This document shows positions 1-5,700 of a stretch of 8,829 nucleotides of DNA, piece by piece. The position numbers and the translations under genes were made by a program. This stretch comes from Clostridia bacterium. GTDB taxonomy: Bacteria; Bacillota; Clostridia; Lutisporales; Lutisporaceae. The stretch lies in NCBI GenBank assembly GCA_029256365.1, contig JAQSYB010000158.1, positions 1 through 8,829 of the forward strand, written 5' to 3'. Numbering within the stretch: position 1 is the first letter of the stretch; the number at the start of each line of letters is the position of its first letter. Below the pieces are notes generated by a model. It did not search any database, was not told the origin of the DNA, and saw only the letters and a program-made list of their open reading frames with translations.

Positions 1-591
1 GCTATTACCATCGGTTCAATTTCAGGTTCTTATGTTGTGCAAATGGTAAAAGGTATGTGGGTGCTTATCGCCCCAATTATACTGGCTTTATGCGCCATTA
101 CCTTTGATTATGTCCATGTAAAAAGTCTGCGTATCAGAAAAATAGCAGAGGGAGAGCCCGTCATTGTCATTCAGAACGGACAAATCCTTGAAAAAAACAT
201 GAAAAAATTGAGGTATCACTTGGATAACTTAGAATCGCAGCTCCGTGAAAAGGGAGTTTTTGATTTCAGCGAGGTAGAGTTTGCAGTCCTTGAGCCCCAA
301 GGACAACTAAGTGTACTTAAGAAATCGCAGTACTTGCCAGTAACACCAGCAGATATGAAAATCAGTACAGAATATAAAGGAATGTCCACAGAGATTATTA
401 AGGATGGACTTGTTTTAGAGCAGAACCTGCAGCAGAATAACCTGGACCGTCATTGGCTCAATCAAGAATTAAAGAAGCGCAATATAAATAATGTGTCCGA
501 TGTCATCTATGCTGCGGTAAATACCAGTGGTGTTCTATATGTCAGTCTGAAGAAAAGCACCTTAAAATCAATCCAGAAGGTTGAGGATTAA
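1..591 (+). CDS. DUF421/YetF-type membrane protein, C-terminal part (5' end outside window)
   Basis: The reading frame is open from the first base and ends at TAA 589-591, giving 196 visible residues. The gene starts upstream of the window, and the internal ATG at 37 is not a convincing start. The visible part opens with the end of a membrane region (hydrophobic run ending LIAPIILALCAITFDYVHVKS), followed by the soluble domain typical of DUF421/YetF proteins: GEPVIVIQNGQILEKNM, then LRYHLDNLESQLREKGV, then VEFAVLEPQGQLSVLKK. A second, more divergent copy of this unit follows (IIKDGLVLEQNL, LNQELKKRNINN, VIYAAVNTSGVLYVSLKK). Members are small inner-membrane proteins of poorly known function; some are spore- or stress-associated in Firmicutes. 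It is the only plus-strand gene here and converges on tRNA-Ala. No U-tract terminator for its own strand is visible before the tRNA. Confidence 0.85.
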   Translation, partial: AITIGSISGSYVVQMVKGMWVLIAPIILALCAITFDYVHVKSLRIRKIAEGEPVIVIQNGQILEKNMKKLRYHLDNLESQLREKGVFDFSEVEFAVLEPQGQLSVLKKSQYLPVTPADMKISTEYKGMSTEIIKDGLVLEQNLQQNNLDRHWLNQELKKRNINNVSDVIYAAVNTSGVLYVSLKKSTLKSIQKVED

Positions 592-600
592 TAAGATCCC

Positions 601-633
601 CAAAAACAAAACACTCATCAGATCGATGAGTGT
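601..633 (-). terminator. Intrinsic terminator of tRNA-Ala
   Basis: A perfect 9-bp inverted repeat (611-619 with 625-633, ACACTCATC/GATGAGTGT) has a 5-nt loop. Read on the minus strand it is followed by TTTTGTTTTTG. It begins 10 nt after the tRNA 3' end. On the plus strand the stem is followed by A residues, so it should not efficiently stop transcription from the DUF421 gene. Confidence 0.8.
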
Positions 634-643
634 AAAAAACAAT

Positions 644-719
644 TGGTGGAGCTAAGGGGGATCGAACCCCTGGCCTCTTGAATGCCATTCAAGCGCGCTC
701 CCAGCTGCGCCATAGCCCC
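644..719 (-). tRNA. tRNA-Ala, anticodon GGC
   Basis: The 76-nt minus-strand sequence folds as a complete cloverleaf. The acceptor stem is GGGGCTA/TAGCTCC, the D arm GCGC/GCGC, the anticodon stem CTTGA/TCAAG with loop ATGGCAT (anticodon GGC), and the T arm AGGGG/CCCCT with loop TTCGATC. The discriminator base is A and the 3' CCA is encoded. The acceptor stem carries the G3:U70 wobble pair, the classical alanine identity element, which agrees with the GGC anticodon. It is a single-gene unit with its own promoter and terminator, between the PFOR terminator and the converging DUF421 gene. Confidence 0.97.
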
Positions 720-729
720 TCTATAATGT

Positions 730-758
730 ATTTTAACTTATAATTCTTCATTGTGCAA
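730..758 (-). promoter_or_regulatory. Probable sigma-A promoter of tRNA-Ala
   Basis: On the minus strand a TTGCAC -35 box (758-753) and a TAAAAT -10 box (735-730) are separated by exactly 17 nt. The tRNA begins 10 nt after the -10 box, leaving only a very short 5' leader. The promoter lies just after the PFOR terminator, so the tRNA should be transcribed independently. Confidence 0.6.
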
Positions 759-765
759 TATAGCA

Positions 766-798
766 ATAAAAAAATCCGTGCCCATATGAGCACGGATT
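766..798 (-). terminator. Intrinsic terminator of the PFOR gene
   Basis: A perfect 9-bp inverted repeat (773-781 with 790-798, AATCCGTGC/GCACGGATT) with an 8-nt loop starts 10 nt after the PFOR stop codon. On the minus strand it runs into a T7 tract and then ATTGC, a strong Rho-independent terminator. Confidence 0.9.
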
Positions 799-808
799 CA
801 TTATTGAA

Positions 809-2857
809 TTAGTCTCTAGCTAATCTAGTGTAAGTTTGGTATCTGTCCTTAGCATCCTTCTCAGCCTTCACAAATAGCTCTTCTGCTACTTCTGGGAAAT
901 CCTTTATAAGTGAAGTGTATCTCACTTGATCCATCAAGAAATCTCTGAAGCTAGCTGTTGGCTCCTTGGAATCAAGGATAAATGGATTCTTACCTTGCTC
1001 CTTAAGCTCTGGGTTGAATCTCCACAAGTGCCAGTAACCAGCTTTAACAGCTTGCTCTGTATTTGCTTGTGTTCTTCCCATACCTTCTTTTAGACCATGG
1101 CTTATACATGGAGCATAAGCTATGATTAAGGATGGCCCATCATACTTTTCAGCTTCTGTGATAGCCTTCATGAATTGGTTCTTGTCTGCTCCCATACCTA
1201 CTTGAGCTACATATACATAGCCATAAGTAGCTGCGATCATACCAAGATCCTTCTTCTTTACCTTCTTACCGGAAGCAGCAAACTTTGCAACTGCTCCTGT
1301 TGGAGTTGACTTAGAGGATTGACCTCCAGTGTTGGAGTAAATTTCTGTATCAAATACAAGAACATTTACGTTTTCGCCTGATGCAAGTACATGGTCTAAT
1401 CCACCGTAACCGATATCATAAGCCCAACCGTCTCCACCAACGATCCACATGGATTTCTTTATTAGATAATCCTTCTTGTCTTTTATCTCTTGGATAATTT
1501 CTAATGCTCTAGCATCAGTAACACCACATCCACAGCATCCACAGCCATCAACAAGACCTAATATCTTTTCTGTTGCTGCAATGCTTGCGTCTGCATCATC
1601 CTTGCCTTCTACCCAAGCAGCAAATGCTTCTTTGTATTCAGCAGGAATATTAAGTGTAACTGCTTCATTCATGATATCTTTTAATCTATCTCTCATTTGG
1701 TTTACGCCGATTGCCATACCCATGCCGTACTCAGCATTGTCTTCAAACAATGAATTCGCCCAAGCTGGACCTTTGCCTTCTGCGTTTGTGCAGTATGGTG
1801 TTGCTGGTGCTGAAGCTCCCCAAATTGATGAACAGCCTGTAGCATTTGCAATGATCATTCTTTCACCAAACAATTGAGTGATAACCTTTGCATAAGGTGT
1901 TTCTCCACAACCTGCACACGCACCTGAGAACTCAAGATGTGGTTGTGCAAATTGACTGCCCTTAATTGAATCCTTTGACATTAACTTATCTTTTATAGAT
2001 ACGTTCATTGCAAAGTTCCAGTTTGGAATACCCAATTCTGTTTGACTTGCAATAGGCTCCATTACCAATGCCTTTTCCTTGGATGGGCAGATATCAGCGC
2101 AGTTGCCGCAGCCAGTACAATCCAATGGACTTACTTGAATTCTGTAGGATAATGATTCTAAGCCCTTACCCATAGCCTTCTTTGTCTCAAATCCCTTTGG
2201 TGCCTTGCCTGCTTCTTCTTCGTTTAGAAGAACTGGTCTGATTGCTGCATGAGGACATACAAATGCACATTGGTTACATTGAATACACTTGTCTATTTTC
2301 CACTCTGGAACTGTAACAGCAATACCACGCTTTTCGTATGCTGAAGTTCCCATTGGCCATGTACCATCTTCTCTATCTACAAAAGTACTTACAGGTAGTG
2401 AATCTCCATCTTGTCTGTTTATTGGAGTAAGTACATTCTTTATAAACTCAGGAGCTTCAACTGCAGCCGCAGCCTCATCCTTTGCACTTCCCCAAGCTGC
2501 AGGAACTTCTATCTTAACCAATGCGTCTGTACCAGCATCGATAGCCTTATTGTTCATTTCGATTACTTTTTCGCCCTTTTTACCATAGCTCTTAACAACT
2601 GAATCCTTCAAATAGTTAACAGCTTCCTCTACAGGAATAACATTAGCAAGCTTGAAGAATGCTGATTGCATGATCATATTTATTCTATTGCCTAGACCTA
2701 AGTCTACAGCCATATCAGTTGCATTGATTGTATAGAATTCGATGTTGTTATCCGCAAGGTAATTCTTTAGTCCTGCTGGCAGATTTGCATCTAATTCTTC
2801 TGGCTTCCATTGGCAGTTCAGTACGAACTTACCGCCCTTCTTTAAGCCCTTAACCAA
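809..2857 (-). CDS. PFOR C-terminal fragment (ferredoxin-like and TPP-binding domains)
   Basis: This 682-residue frame is the C-terminal part of PFOR. The apparent start is a TTG (2857-2855) without a ribosome site; recognisable PFOR sequence continues upstream in the same frame to about 2998 (FSYDSKKSGGVTISHLRFGKK). In fragment numbering it contains two 4Fe-4S motifs (C191, C194, C197, C201 and C247, C250, C253, C257). Proximal-cluster cysteines are in GACAGCGE (C314, C317), ATGCSS (C342) and APCISHG. The TPP/Mg site is GGDGWAYDIGYGG with YSNTGGQ. The C-terminus (KEPTASFRDFLM...TRLARD) matches the family. All cofactor ligands expected in this part are present. An unusual CGCCGC cysteine cluster lies at residues 439-444. 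Without the N-terminal part it cannot form the pyruvate site. Confidence 0.6.
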   Translation of the reverse strand: MVKGLKKGGKFVLNCQWKPEELDANLPAGLKNYLADNNIEFYTINATDMAVDLGLGNRINMIMQSAFFKLANVIPVEEAVNYLKDSVVKSYGKKGEKVIEMNNKAIDAGTDALVKIEVPAAWGSAKDEAAAAVEAPEFIKNVLTPINRQDGDSLPVSTFVDREDGTWPMGTSAYEKRGIAVTVPEWKIDKCIQCNQCAFVCPHAAIRPVLLNEEEAGKAPKGFETKKAMGKGLESLSYRIQVSPLDCTGCGNCADICPSKEKALVMEPIASQTELGIPNWNFAMNVSIKDKLMSKDSIKGSQFAQPHLEFSGACAGCGETPYAKVITQLFGERMIIANATGCSSIWGASAPATPYCTNAEGKGPAWANSLFEDNAEYGMGMAIGVNQMRDRLKDIMNEAVTLNIPAEYKEAFAAWVEGKDDADASIAATEKILGLVDGCGCCGCGVTDARALEIIQEIKDKKDYLIKKSMWIVGGDGWAYDIGYGGLDHVLASGENVNVLVFDTEIYSNTGGQSSKSTPTGAVAKFAASGKKVKKKDLGMIAATYGYVYVAQVGMGADKNQFMKAITEAEKYDGPSLIIAYAPCISHGLKEGMGRTQANTEQAVKAGYWHLWRFNPELKEQGKNPFILDSKEPTASFRDFLMDQVRYTSLIKDFPEVAEELFVKAEKDAKDRYQTYTRLARD
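1526..1543 (-). repeat. 9-bp tandem repeat encoding CGCCGC in PFOR
   Basis: On the minus strand TGTGGATGC is followed directly by TGTGGATGT (8 of 9 bases identical). It encodes Cys-Gly-Cys twice in a variable stretch just before the TPP-binding domain. Confidence 0.6.
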
Positions 2858-2949
2858 ATCATATTGATGAACATAGGATTGGTTATGACATGCTACAAAG
2901 TCTGCTTCGTTGATTAGGTAAGTTGACTTAATTGGCTTCTTACCAAATC

Positions 2950-4143
2950 TTAAGTGAGAAATTGTAACACCGCCGGACTTCTTGGAATCATAGGAGAAGT
3001 TGTTCCCTCTGGAGCAGCATTGATTTCTTCAGTTGGTGTTAATGAATGGAAAGTTACATCATCAACTATTCCAATTGTGAAACCATTCTTTGGATTCTTG
3101 GACATTAAGTTTTCAAACGCAGCCTTTAGGTGTGTAGGAGTTGTATCCTTTGAACCTAAACCATAACGTCCACCAATGATCATTGGAGCGTTATCCATGT
3201 TGTAGAACATTGAGCGAACGTCTAGGTATAGTGGCTCGCCTAATGCTCCTGGTTCTTTTGTTCTGTCAAGTACAGCAATTCTCTTTACAGTCTTAGGCAT
3301 AACGTCTAATAAGTATTTTGGTGAGAATGGTCTGTATAGATGAACCTTTATAATACCAACCTTAGAGCCTCTAGCATTCATGTAGTCTACTGTTTCTTCT
3401 AGTGATTCAGTGATTGAACCCATAGCAACGATTACATGTTCTGCATCTGGTGCACCATAGTAGTTAAATGGCTTGTATTCTCTGCCTGTAAGCTTGCTGA
3501 TTTCAGCCATATATTCTGCAACCACTTCAGGAACTGCATCATAAAACTTATTGCAAGCTTCTCTTGCTTGGAAGAATATATCTGGATTTTGAGCTGTACC
3601 TCTTGTTACTGGATGCTCTGGACTTAAAGCATTGCTTCTAAATCTTTGAACAGCATCCTTATCAAGAAGGTTTTCTAAATCCTTATAGTCGATTGTCTCA
3701 ATCTTTTGTACTTCGTGAGAAGTTCTGAAACCATCAAAGAAGTGTAGGAAAGGAACTCTTGACTTTATAGCAGCTAAGTGAGCTATACCACCTAAGTCCA
3801 TAACCTCTTGTACTGAGCCTGAAGCCAAAAGAGCAAAACCAGTTTGTCTTGTAGCCATTACGTCGGAGTGGTCTCCGAAAATGGATAGCGCATGACTTGC
3901 TACTGCACGAGCTGTAACATGGAAAACTGCAGGTAGAAGTTCACCAGCAAGCTTGTACATGTTAGGTATCATAAGTAGTAGGCCTTGAGATGCTGTAAAG
4001 GTTGTAGTCAAAGCGCCTGTAGCCAAGGAACCGTGTAACGCACCAGCCGCTCCAGCTTCTGACTGCATTTCAACTACCTTTACTTCTTGACCAAAAATAT
4101 TCTTCTGCCCGTGAGCAGCCCATTCATCAACATTTTCAGCCAT
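2950..4143 (-). CDS. PFOR N-terminal fragment (domains I-II and start of the gamma-type region)
   Basis: This 397-residue open frame is the N-terminal third of a clostridial PFOR, lacking its first ~33 residues. It shows the TPP-activating glutamate segment VVEMQSEAGAAG, the ATRQTGFALLASGS segment, GRYGLGSKDTTP, and the end of the alpha-type domains. PFOR homology stops at about 3000 (PEGTT). The last ~14 residues (SPMIPRSPAVLQFLT) are out-of-frame translation of the sequence that encodes FSYDSKKSGGVTISH in the next frame. The ATG at 4143 corresponds to an internal Met (PSSPM) in intact relatives and has no good ribosome site, so independent expression is doubtful. An automatic annotation may list it as a separate gene; it is best read as part of the broken PFOR. 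Confidence 0.55.
   Translation of the reverse strand: MAENVDEWAAHGQKNIFGQEVKVVEMQSEAGAAGALHGSLATGALTTTFTASQGLLLMIPNMYKLAGELLPAVFHVTARAVASHALSIFGDHSDVMATRQTGFALLASGSVQEVMDLGGIAHLAAIKSRVPFLHFFDGFRTSHEVQKIETIDYKDLENLLDKDAVQRFRSNALSPEHPVTRGTAQNPDIFFQAREACNKFYDAVPEVVAEYMAEISKLTGREYKPFNYYGAPDAEHVIVAMGSITESLEETVDYMNARGSKVGIIKVHLYRPFSPKYLLDVMPKTVKRIAVLDRTKEPGALGEPLYLDVRSMFYNMDNAPMIIGGRYGLGSKDTTPTHLKAAFENLMSKNPKNGFTIGIVDDVTFHSLTPTEEINAAPEGTTSPMIPRSPAVLQFLT
2996..3003 (-). other. Deletion scar 2 in PFOR (loss of the GLGSDGTVGANK region)
   Basis: On the minus strand GGAACA (end of PEGT) joins ACTTCTCC (start of FSYD). In intact PFORs about 34 residues containing the hallmark GLGSDGTVGANK segment separate these points. 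The AC at the junction could come from either side, so the exact breakpoint is ambiguous by about 2 nt. The frame changes here, consistent with a loss of 1 modulo 3, roughly 103 nt. Confidence 0.7.
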
Positions 4144-4151
4144 TGGTGATG

Positions 4152-4157
4152 ACCCGC
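4152..4157 (-). other. Deletion scar 1 in PFOR (loss of the YPITP active-site region)
   Basis: On the minus strand GGAAATCAAGCG (GNQA) is followed by GG and then TCATCACCAATG (SSPM). Intact PFORs have about 18 more residues here, ending YPITP. The frame changes by the equivalent of a loss of 1 modulo 3, about 55 nt. Confidence 0.7.
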
Positions 4158-4200
4158 TTGATTTCCGTCCATTGTTTTCATTTTCTTTGCCATATGTAGA

Positions 4201-4205
4201 CCCCC
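4201..4205 (-). promoter_or_regulatory. Ribosome binding site that fixes the native PFOR start
   Basis: AGGGGG on the minus strand (G5 at 4205-4201) sits 7 nt before ATG 4193-4191. The ATG opens MAKKMKTMDGN, the expected PFOR N-terminus. No comparable site precedes the ATG at 4143. Confidence 0.75.
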
Positions 4206-4217
4206 TATTGAAAATAA

Positions 4218-4236
4218 TTAAAGTTTAACAACTTAA
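4218..4236 (-). promoter_or_regulatory. Operator-like inverted repeat at the PFOR transcription start
   Basis: On the plus strand TTAAAGTT-TAAC-AACTTAA is an imperfect palindrome (AAGTT/AACTT arms around 4 nt) directly downstream of the -10 box, where transcription should begin. It contains TTAACAA, resembling a half-site of the redox repressor Rex. The other half (TAATTAA) is imperfect and spaced 3 rather than 4 nt, so the Rex assignment is weak. It could also be a chance AT-rich palindrome. Confidence 0.3.
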
Positions 4237-4264
4237 GTATAGTAAACATTGCTTTAGTTGTCAA
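4236..4264 (-). promoter_or_regulatory. Near-consensus sigma-A promoter of PFOR
   Basis: On the minus strand TTGACA (4264-4259, perfect -35) and TATACT (4241-4236, 5 of 6 for -10) are separated by exactly 17 nt. The start codon of PFOR is about 43 nt past the -10 box, leaving a leader of roughly 36 nt with the AGGGGG ribosome site. This is the strongest promoter in the window, as expected for a highly expressed PFOR. Confidence 0.85.
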
Positions 4265-4279
4265 TTTACCGCTGACAAT

Positions 4280-4360
4280 AAAAAAACAATCATTTTGCCC
4301 TTATAATGTATGCAAAGCTACTAATAGTCTCACATTGTATACATTGTACAAAAGTGATTG
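4280..4360 (-). terminator. Two-tier structured terminator candidate after bofA
   Basis: On the minus strand an outer stem pairs 4360-4349 with 4297-4287 (CAATCA-C-TTTTG with CAAAATGATTG, 11 bp with one bulged base). It encloses an inner perfect 7-bp stem (4345-4339 with 4311-4305, AATGTAT/ATACATT). A T7 tract (4286-4280) follows immediately. It lies between the bofA stop and the PFOR promoter, where a terminator for the dnaX-bofA unit is expected. The apical loop is large for an ordinary terminator. Confidence 0.5.
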
Positions 4361-4388
4361 CTCAAAAATTTACTTAAAATTAATTAAT

Positions 4389-4658
4389 TTAAAGAAACAT
4401 TTTTACAAAAATCATGAGCAAAACCCCAGGTATTCCCAAAAAACCTGCTATCAATGCCGTAACTGGATTTACGCCAATTGTGACCCCAATATAACTGCCG
4501 AATAAGTTGAATACGATTAATGCAAGCGCACCTATTACACCATTGATGATAAGTCTCACAATCATTTTAATAGGCAGCACCAAAAGCATGCCTAGTATGT
4601 ATACTGCACCAATTGCCAAAAAAATAGCTAATATAGATAACAAGTCTATTTGCGGCAT
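4389..4658 (-). CDS. bofA: BofA family protein (pro-sigma-K processing inhibitor)
   Basis: The 89-residue product is almost wholly hydrophobic, with membrane segments at about 5-27, 30-52 and 62-88. It has the characteristic C-terminal BofA signature GVNPVTALIAGFLGIPGVLLM. In Bacillus subtilis BofA sits in the outer forespore membrane with SpoIVFA and holds back the SpoIVFB protease until engulfment is complete, delaying pro-sigma-K cleavage. Clostridial homologues are usually annotated the same way, though their role is less tested. The ATG is preceded by GAGGGGGAG (G5 7 nt upstream). The length is normal for the family. It follows the DUF2508 gene after 77 nt, the usual Firmicute order downstream of recR. 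No good sigma-E or sigma-A promoter could be assigned in that gap. Confidence 0.9.
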   Translation of the reverse strand: MPQIDLLSILAIFLAIGAVYILGMLLVLPIKMIVRLIINGVIGALALIVFNLFGSYIGVTIGVNPVTALIAGFLGIPGVLLMIFVKMFL

Positions 4659-4735
4659 AATATCTCCCCCTCAACCATAGCTTGTTATAATATATTAGCT
4701 ATTTTATCAATTTATTACTAAAAAATAAGACAACC

Positions 4736-5023
4736 CTAAATATCAATTCTTATTTCCTTATCTTTCGCTTGTTTTAATAGATATACATACTTTGACTTAG
4801 CAGCTTCCATCTTGTAAATTGCATGGTCAACCAGCTCTTTATCCACTACGTTGTCAAAGAAATTCTGTGCATCATGCATTTCCTGCTGTGCCTTGTGAAG
4901 GGAATAAAAGAACTCTTCCAAGGCCTTTTCTTCGCTGTCCTGGATTCCATAGTGAAGGCTATGTATAAATGTGCTAAGGATATTGCTGTTTTTTGGTTTC
5001 TTCGTCACTAGATTGGTAGACAT
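4736..5023 (-). CDS. DUF2508 (YaaL-like) protein
   Basis: The 95-residue product begins MSTNLVTKKPKNS and is mostly charged alpha-helix (DSEEKALEEFFYSLHKAQQEM, then VDHAIYKMEAAKSKYVYLLKQAK). It looks like a small soluble, possibly coiled-coil protein. DUF2508/YaaL proteins are short, of unknown function, and lie between recR and bofA in many Firmicutes, as here. The frame is open further upstream to an ATG at 5065. The start at 5023-5021 is chosen because GGGGGTG lies 8 nt before it and the extra 14 residues would be encoded by the ribosome-site region. No function is claimed beyond the conserved neighbourhood. Confidence 0.85.
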   Translation of the reverse strand: MSTNLVTKKPKNSNILSTFIHSLHYGIQDSEEKALEEFFYSLHKAQQEMHDAQNFFDNVVDKELVDHAIYKMEAAKSKYVYLLKQAKDKEIRIDI

Positions 5024-5031
5024 TAAAAAAA

Positions 5032-5038
5032 CACCCCC
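5032..5038 (-). promoter_or_regulatory. Ribosome binding site deciding the DUF2508 start
   Basis: GGGGGTG on the minus strand is followed by seven T, one A and ATG (5023-5021). This argues against the upstream in-frame ATG at 5065. Confidence 0.6.
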
Positions 5039-5100
5039 ATATATATTTATTAATAATTTAGCCAAATATTAACAAATCTATACAAAGGTGCTCTCAAATT

Positions 5101-5700
5101 TTAGATTTCCCGTCTGCCTTCCAAAGCCTTCATCAGGGTTACCTCGTCTGCATATTCCAAATCTCCACCTACTGGTATACCATGGGCTATTCTCGTTACC
5201 TTTACCCCTAGTGGCTTTATCAGTCTAGATATATACATTGCAGTAGCCTCGCCCTCAATGTTTGGGTTTGTAGCAATAATCAATTCTTGTATGTCATGCT
5301 CTCCAATACGAAGGAGCAGTTCCTTTATACGGATATTCTCTGGACCGATACCTTCCATAGGTGATATTGCACCATGCAATACGTGGTATAAGCCTTTGAA
5401 CTCCTTGGTCTTCTCCATAGCAACTACATCTCTGGCATCTTCAACGATGCATATCATAGTGTTGTCTCTTTTGGGATTTGCGCATATATTACAGGTTTCA
5501 GTGTCTGTAATATTGCAGCATACATTACAATACTTGATGTTTCTTTTTGCATTTACTATAGAACCTGCCAATTCTTCCACTTCATTAAGCGGTATTTCCA
5601 GCAAGTAGAATGCTAGTCTCTGAGCAGTTTTATTTCCTACTCCAGGCAGCTTAGAAAGCTCTTCTATAAGCTTCGCTATTGGCGCTGCATAATAGCTCAT
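5101..5700 (-). CDS. recR: Recombination mediator protein RecR
   Basis: RecR works with RecO (and RecF) to load RecA on SSB-coated single-stranded DNA during gap repair. The 199-residue product has the family's normal length and domain order. A helix-hairpin-helix is at about 12-34 (LSKLPGVGNKTAQRLAFYLL). A four-cysteine zinc motif follows at C58, C61, C70 and C73. The Toprim domain runs from about 82, with ICIVEDARDVVAMEKT (E87, D89), TNPNIEGEATA at 144-154 and GIPVGGDLEYADEVTL at 174-189. The start ATG overlaps the ybaB stop codon in TAATG, so the genes are translationally coupled. GGAGG, 9 nt before the start, lies inside the end of ybaB. Confidence 0.97.
   Translation of the reverse strand: MSYYAAPIAKLIEELSKLPGVGNKTAQRLAFYLLEIPLNEVEELAGSIVNAKRNIKYCNVCCNITDTETCNICANPKRDNTMICIVEDARDVVAMEKTKEFKGLYHVLHGAISPMEGIGPENIRIKELLLRIGEHDIQELIIATNPNIEGEATAMYISRLIKPLGVKVTRIAHGIPVGGDLEYADEVTLMKALEGRREI

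Larger units (their letters stand above)
809..4193 (-). pseudogene. Pyruvate:ferredoxin (flavodoxin) oxidoreductase, broken by two internal frameshifting deletions
   Basis: PFOR oxidatively decarboxylates pyruvate with CoA to acetyl-CoA and CO2 and reduces ferredoxin; it is a cytosolic key enzyme of clostridial metabolism. The native start is ATG 4193-4191 with ribosome site AGGGGG 7 nt upstream; it encodes the expected N-terminus MAKKMKTMDGNQA and then leaves the PFOR frame near 4152-4157. Homology resumes in a second frame at PSSPMAENVDEW and runs to PEGTT near 3000, then continues in a third frame from FSYDSKKSGG to the normal C-terminus. Missing are about 18 residues around YPITP, which in Desulfovibrio africanus PFOR contain the pyruvate-contacting Thr31, and about 34 residues around GLGSDGTVGANK. 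Translation from the native start would give only a 37-residue peptide (stop TAA 4082-4080). Restoring about 55 and 103 nt gives 1181 codons, the family's normal length. The promoter, start and terminator are all kept. A recent pseudogene or an assembly error are the alternatives. Confidence 0.85.

Noticed and set aside
1476..1877. A 133-codon plus-strand open frame, and similar ones at 2289-2588, 2954-3166 and 3436-3627
   Set aside because: They are antisense to PFOR coding sequence, have no ribosome sites, and their translations look like reverse-complement composition rather than known proteins.
809..4193. Programmed frameshifting, or split two-subunit expression, as an explanation for the PFOR fragments
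   Set aside because: Both junctions lack conserved residues that no frameshift could restore. The fragment starts (ATG 4143, TTG 2857) correspond to internal residues and have no ribosome sites. The break points also do not match natural multi-subunit POR boundaries.
4659..4735. Inverted repeat ATAGCT/AGCTAT and promoter-like boxes between the DUF2508 gene and bofA
   Set aside because: The stem is only 6 bp with a long AT loop and no U-tract, and no -35/-10 pair has proper spacing.
5024..5100. GCACC/GGGTG pairing followed by seven T before the DUF2508 gene as a terminator
   Set aside because: The stem would be about 5 bp around a loop of more than 40 nt, and its right arm is the ribosome site of the DUF2508 gene.
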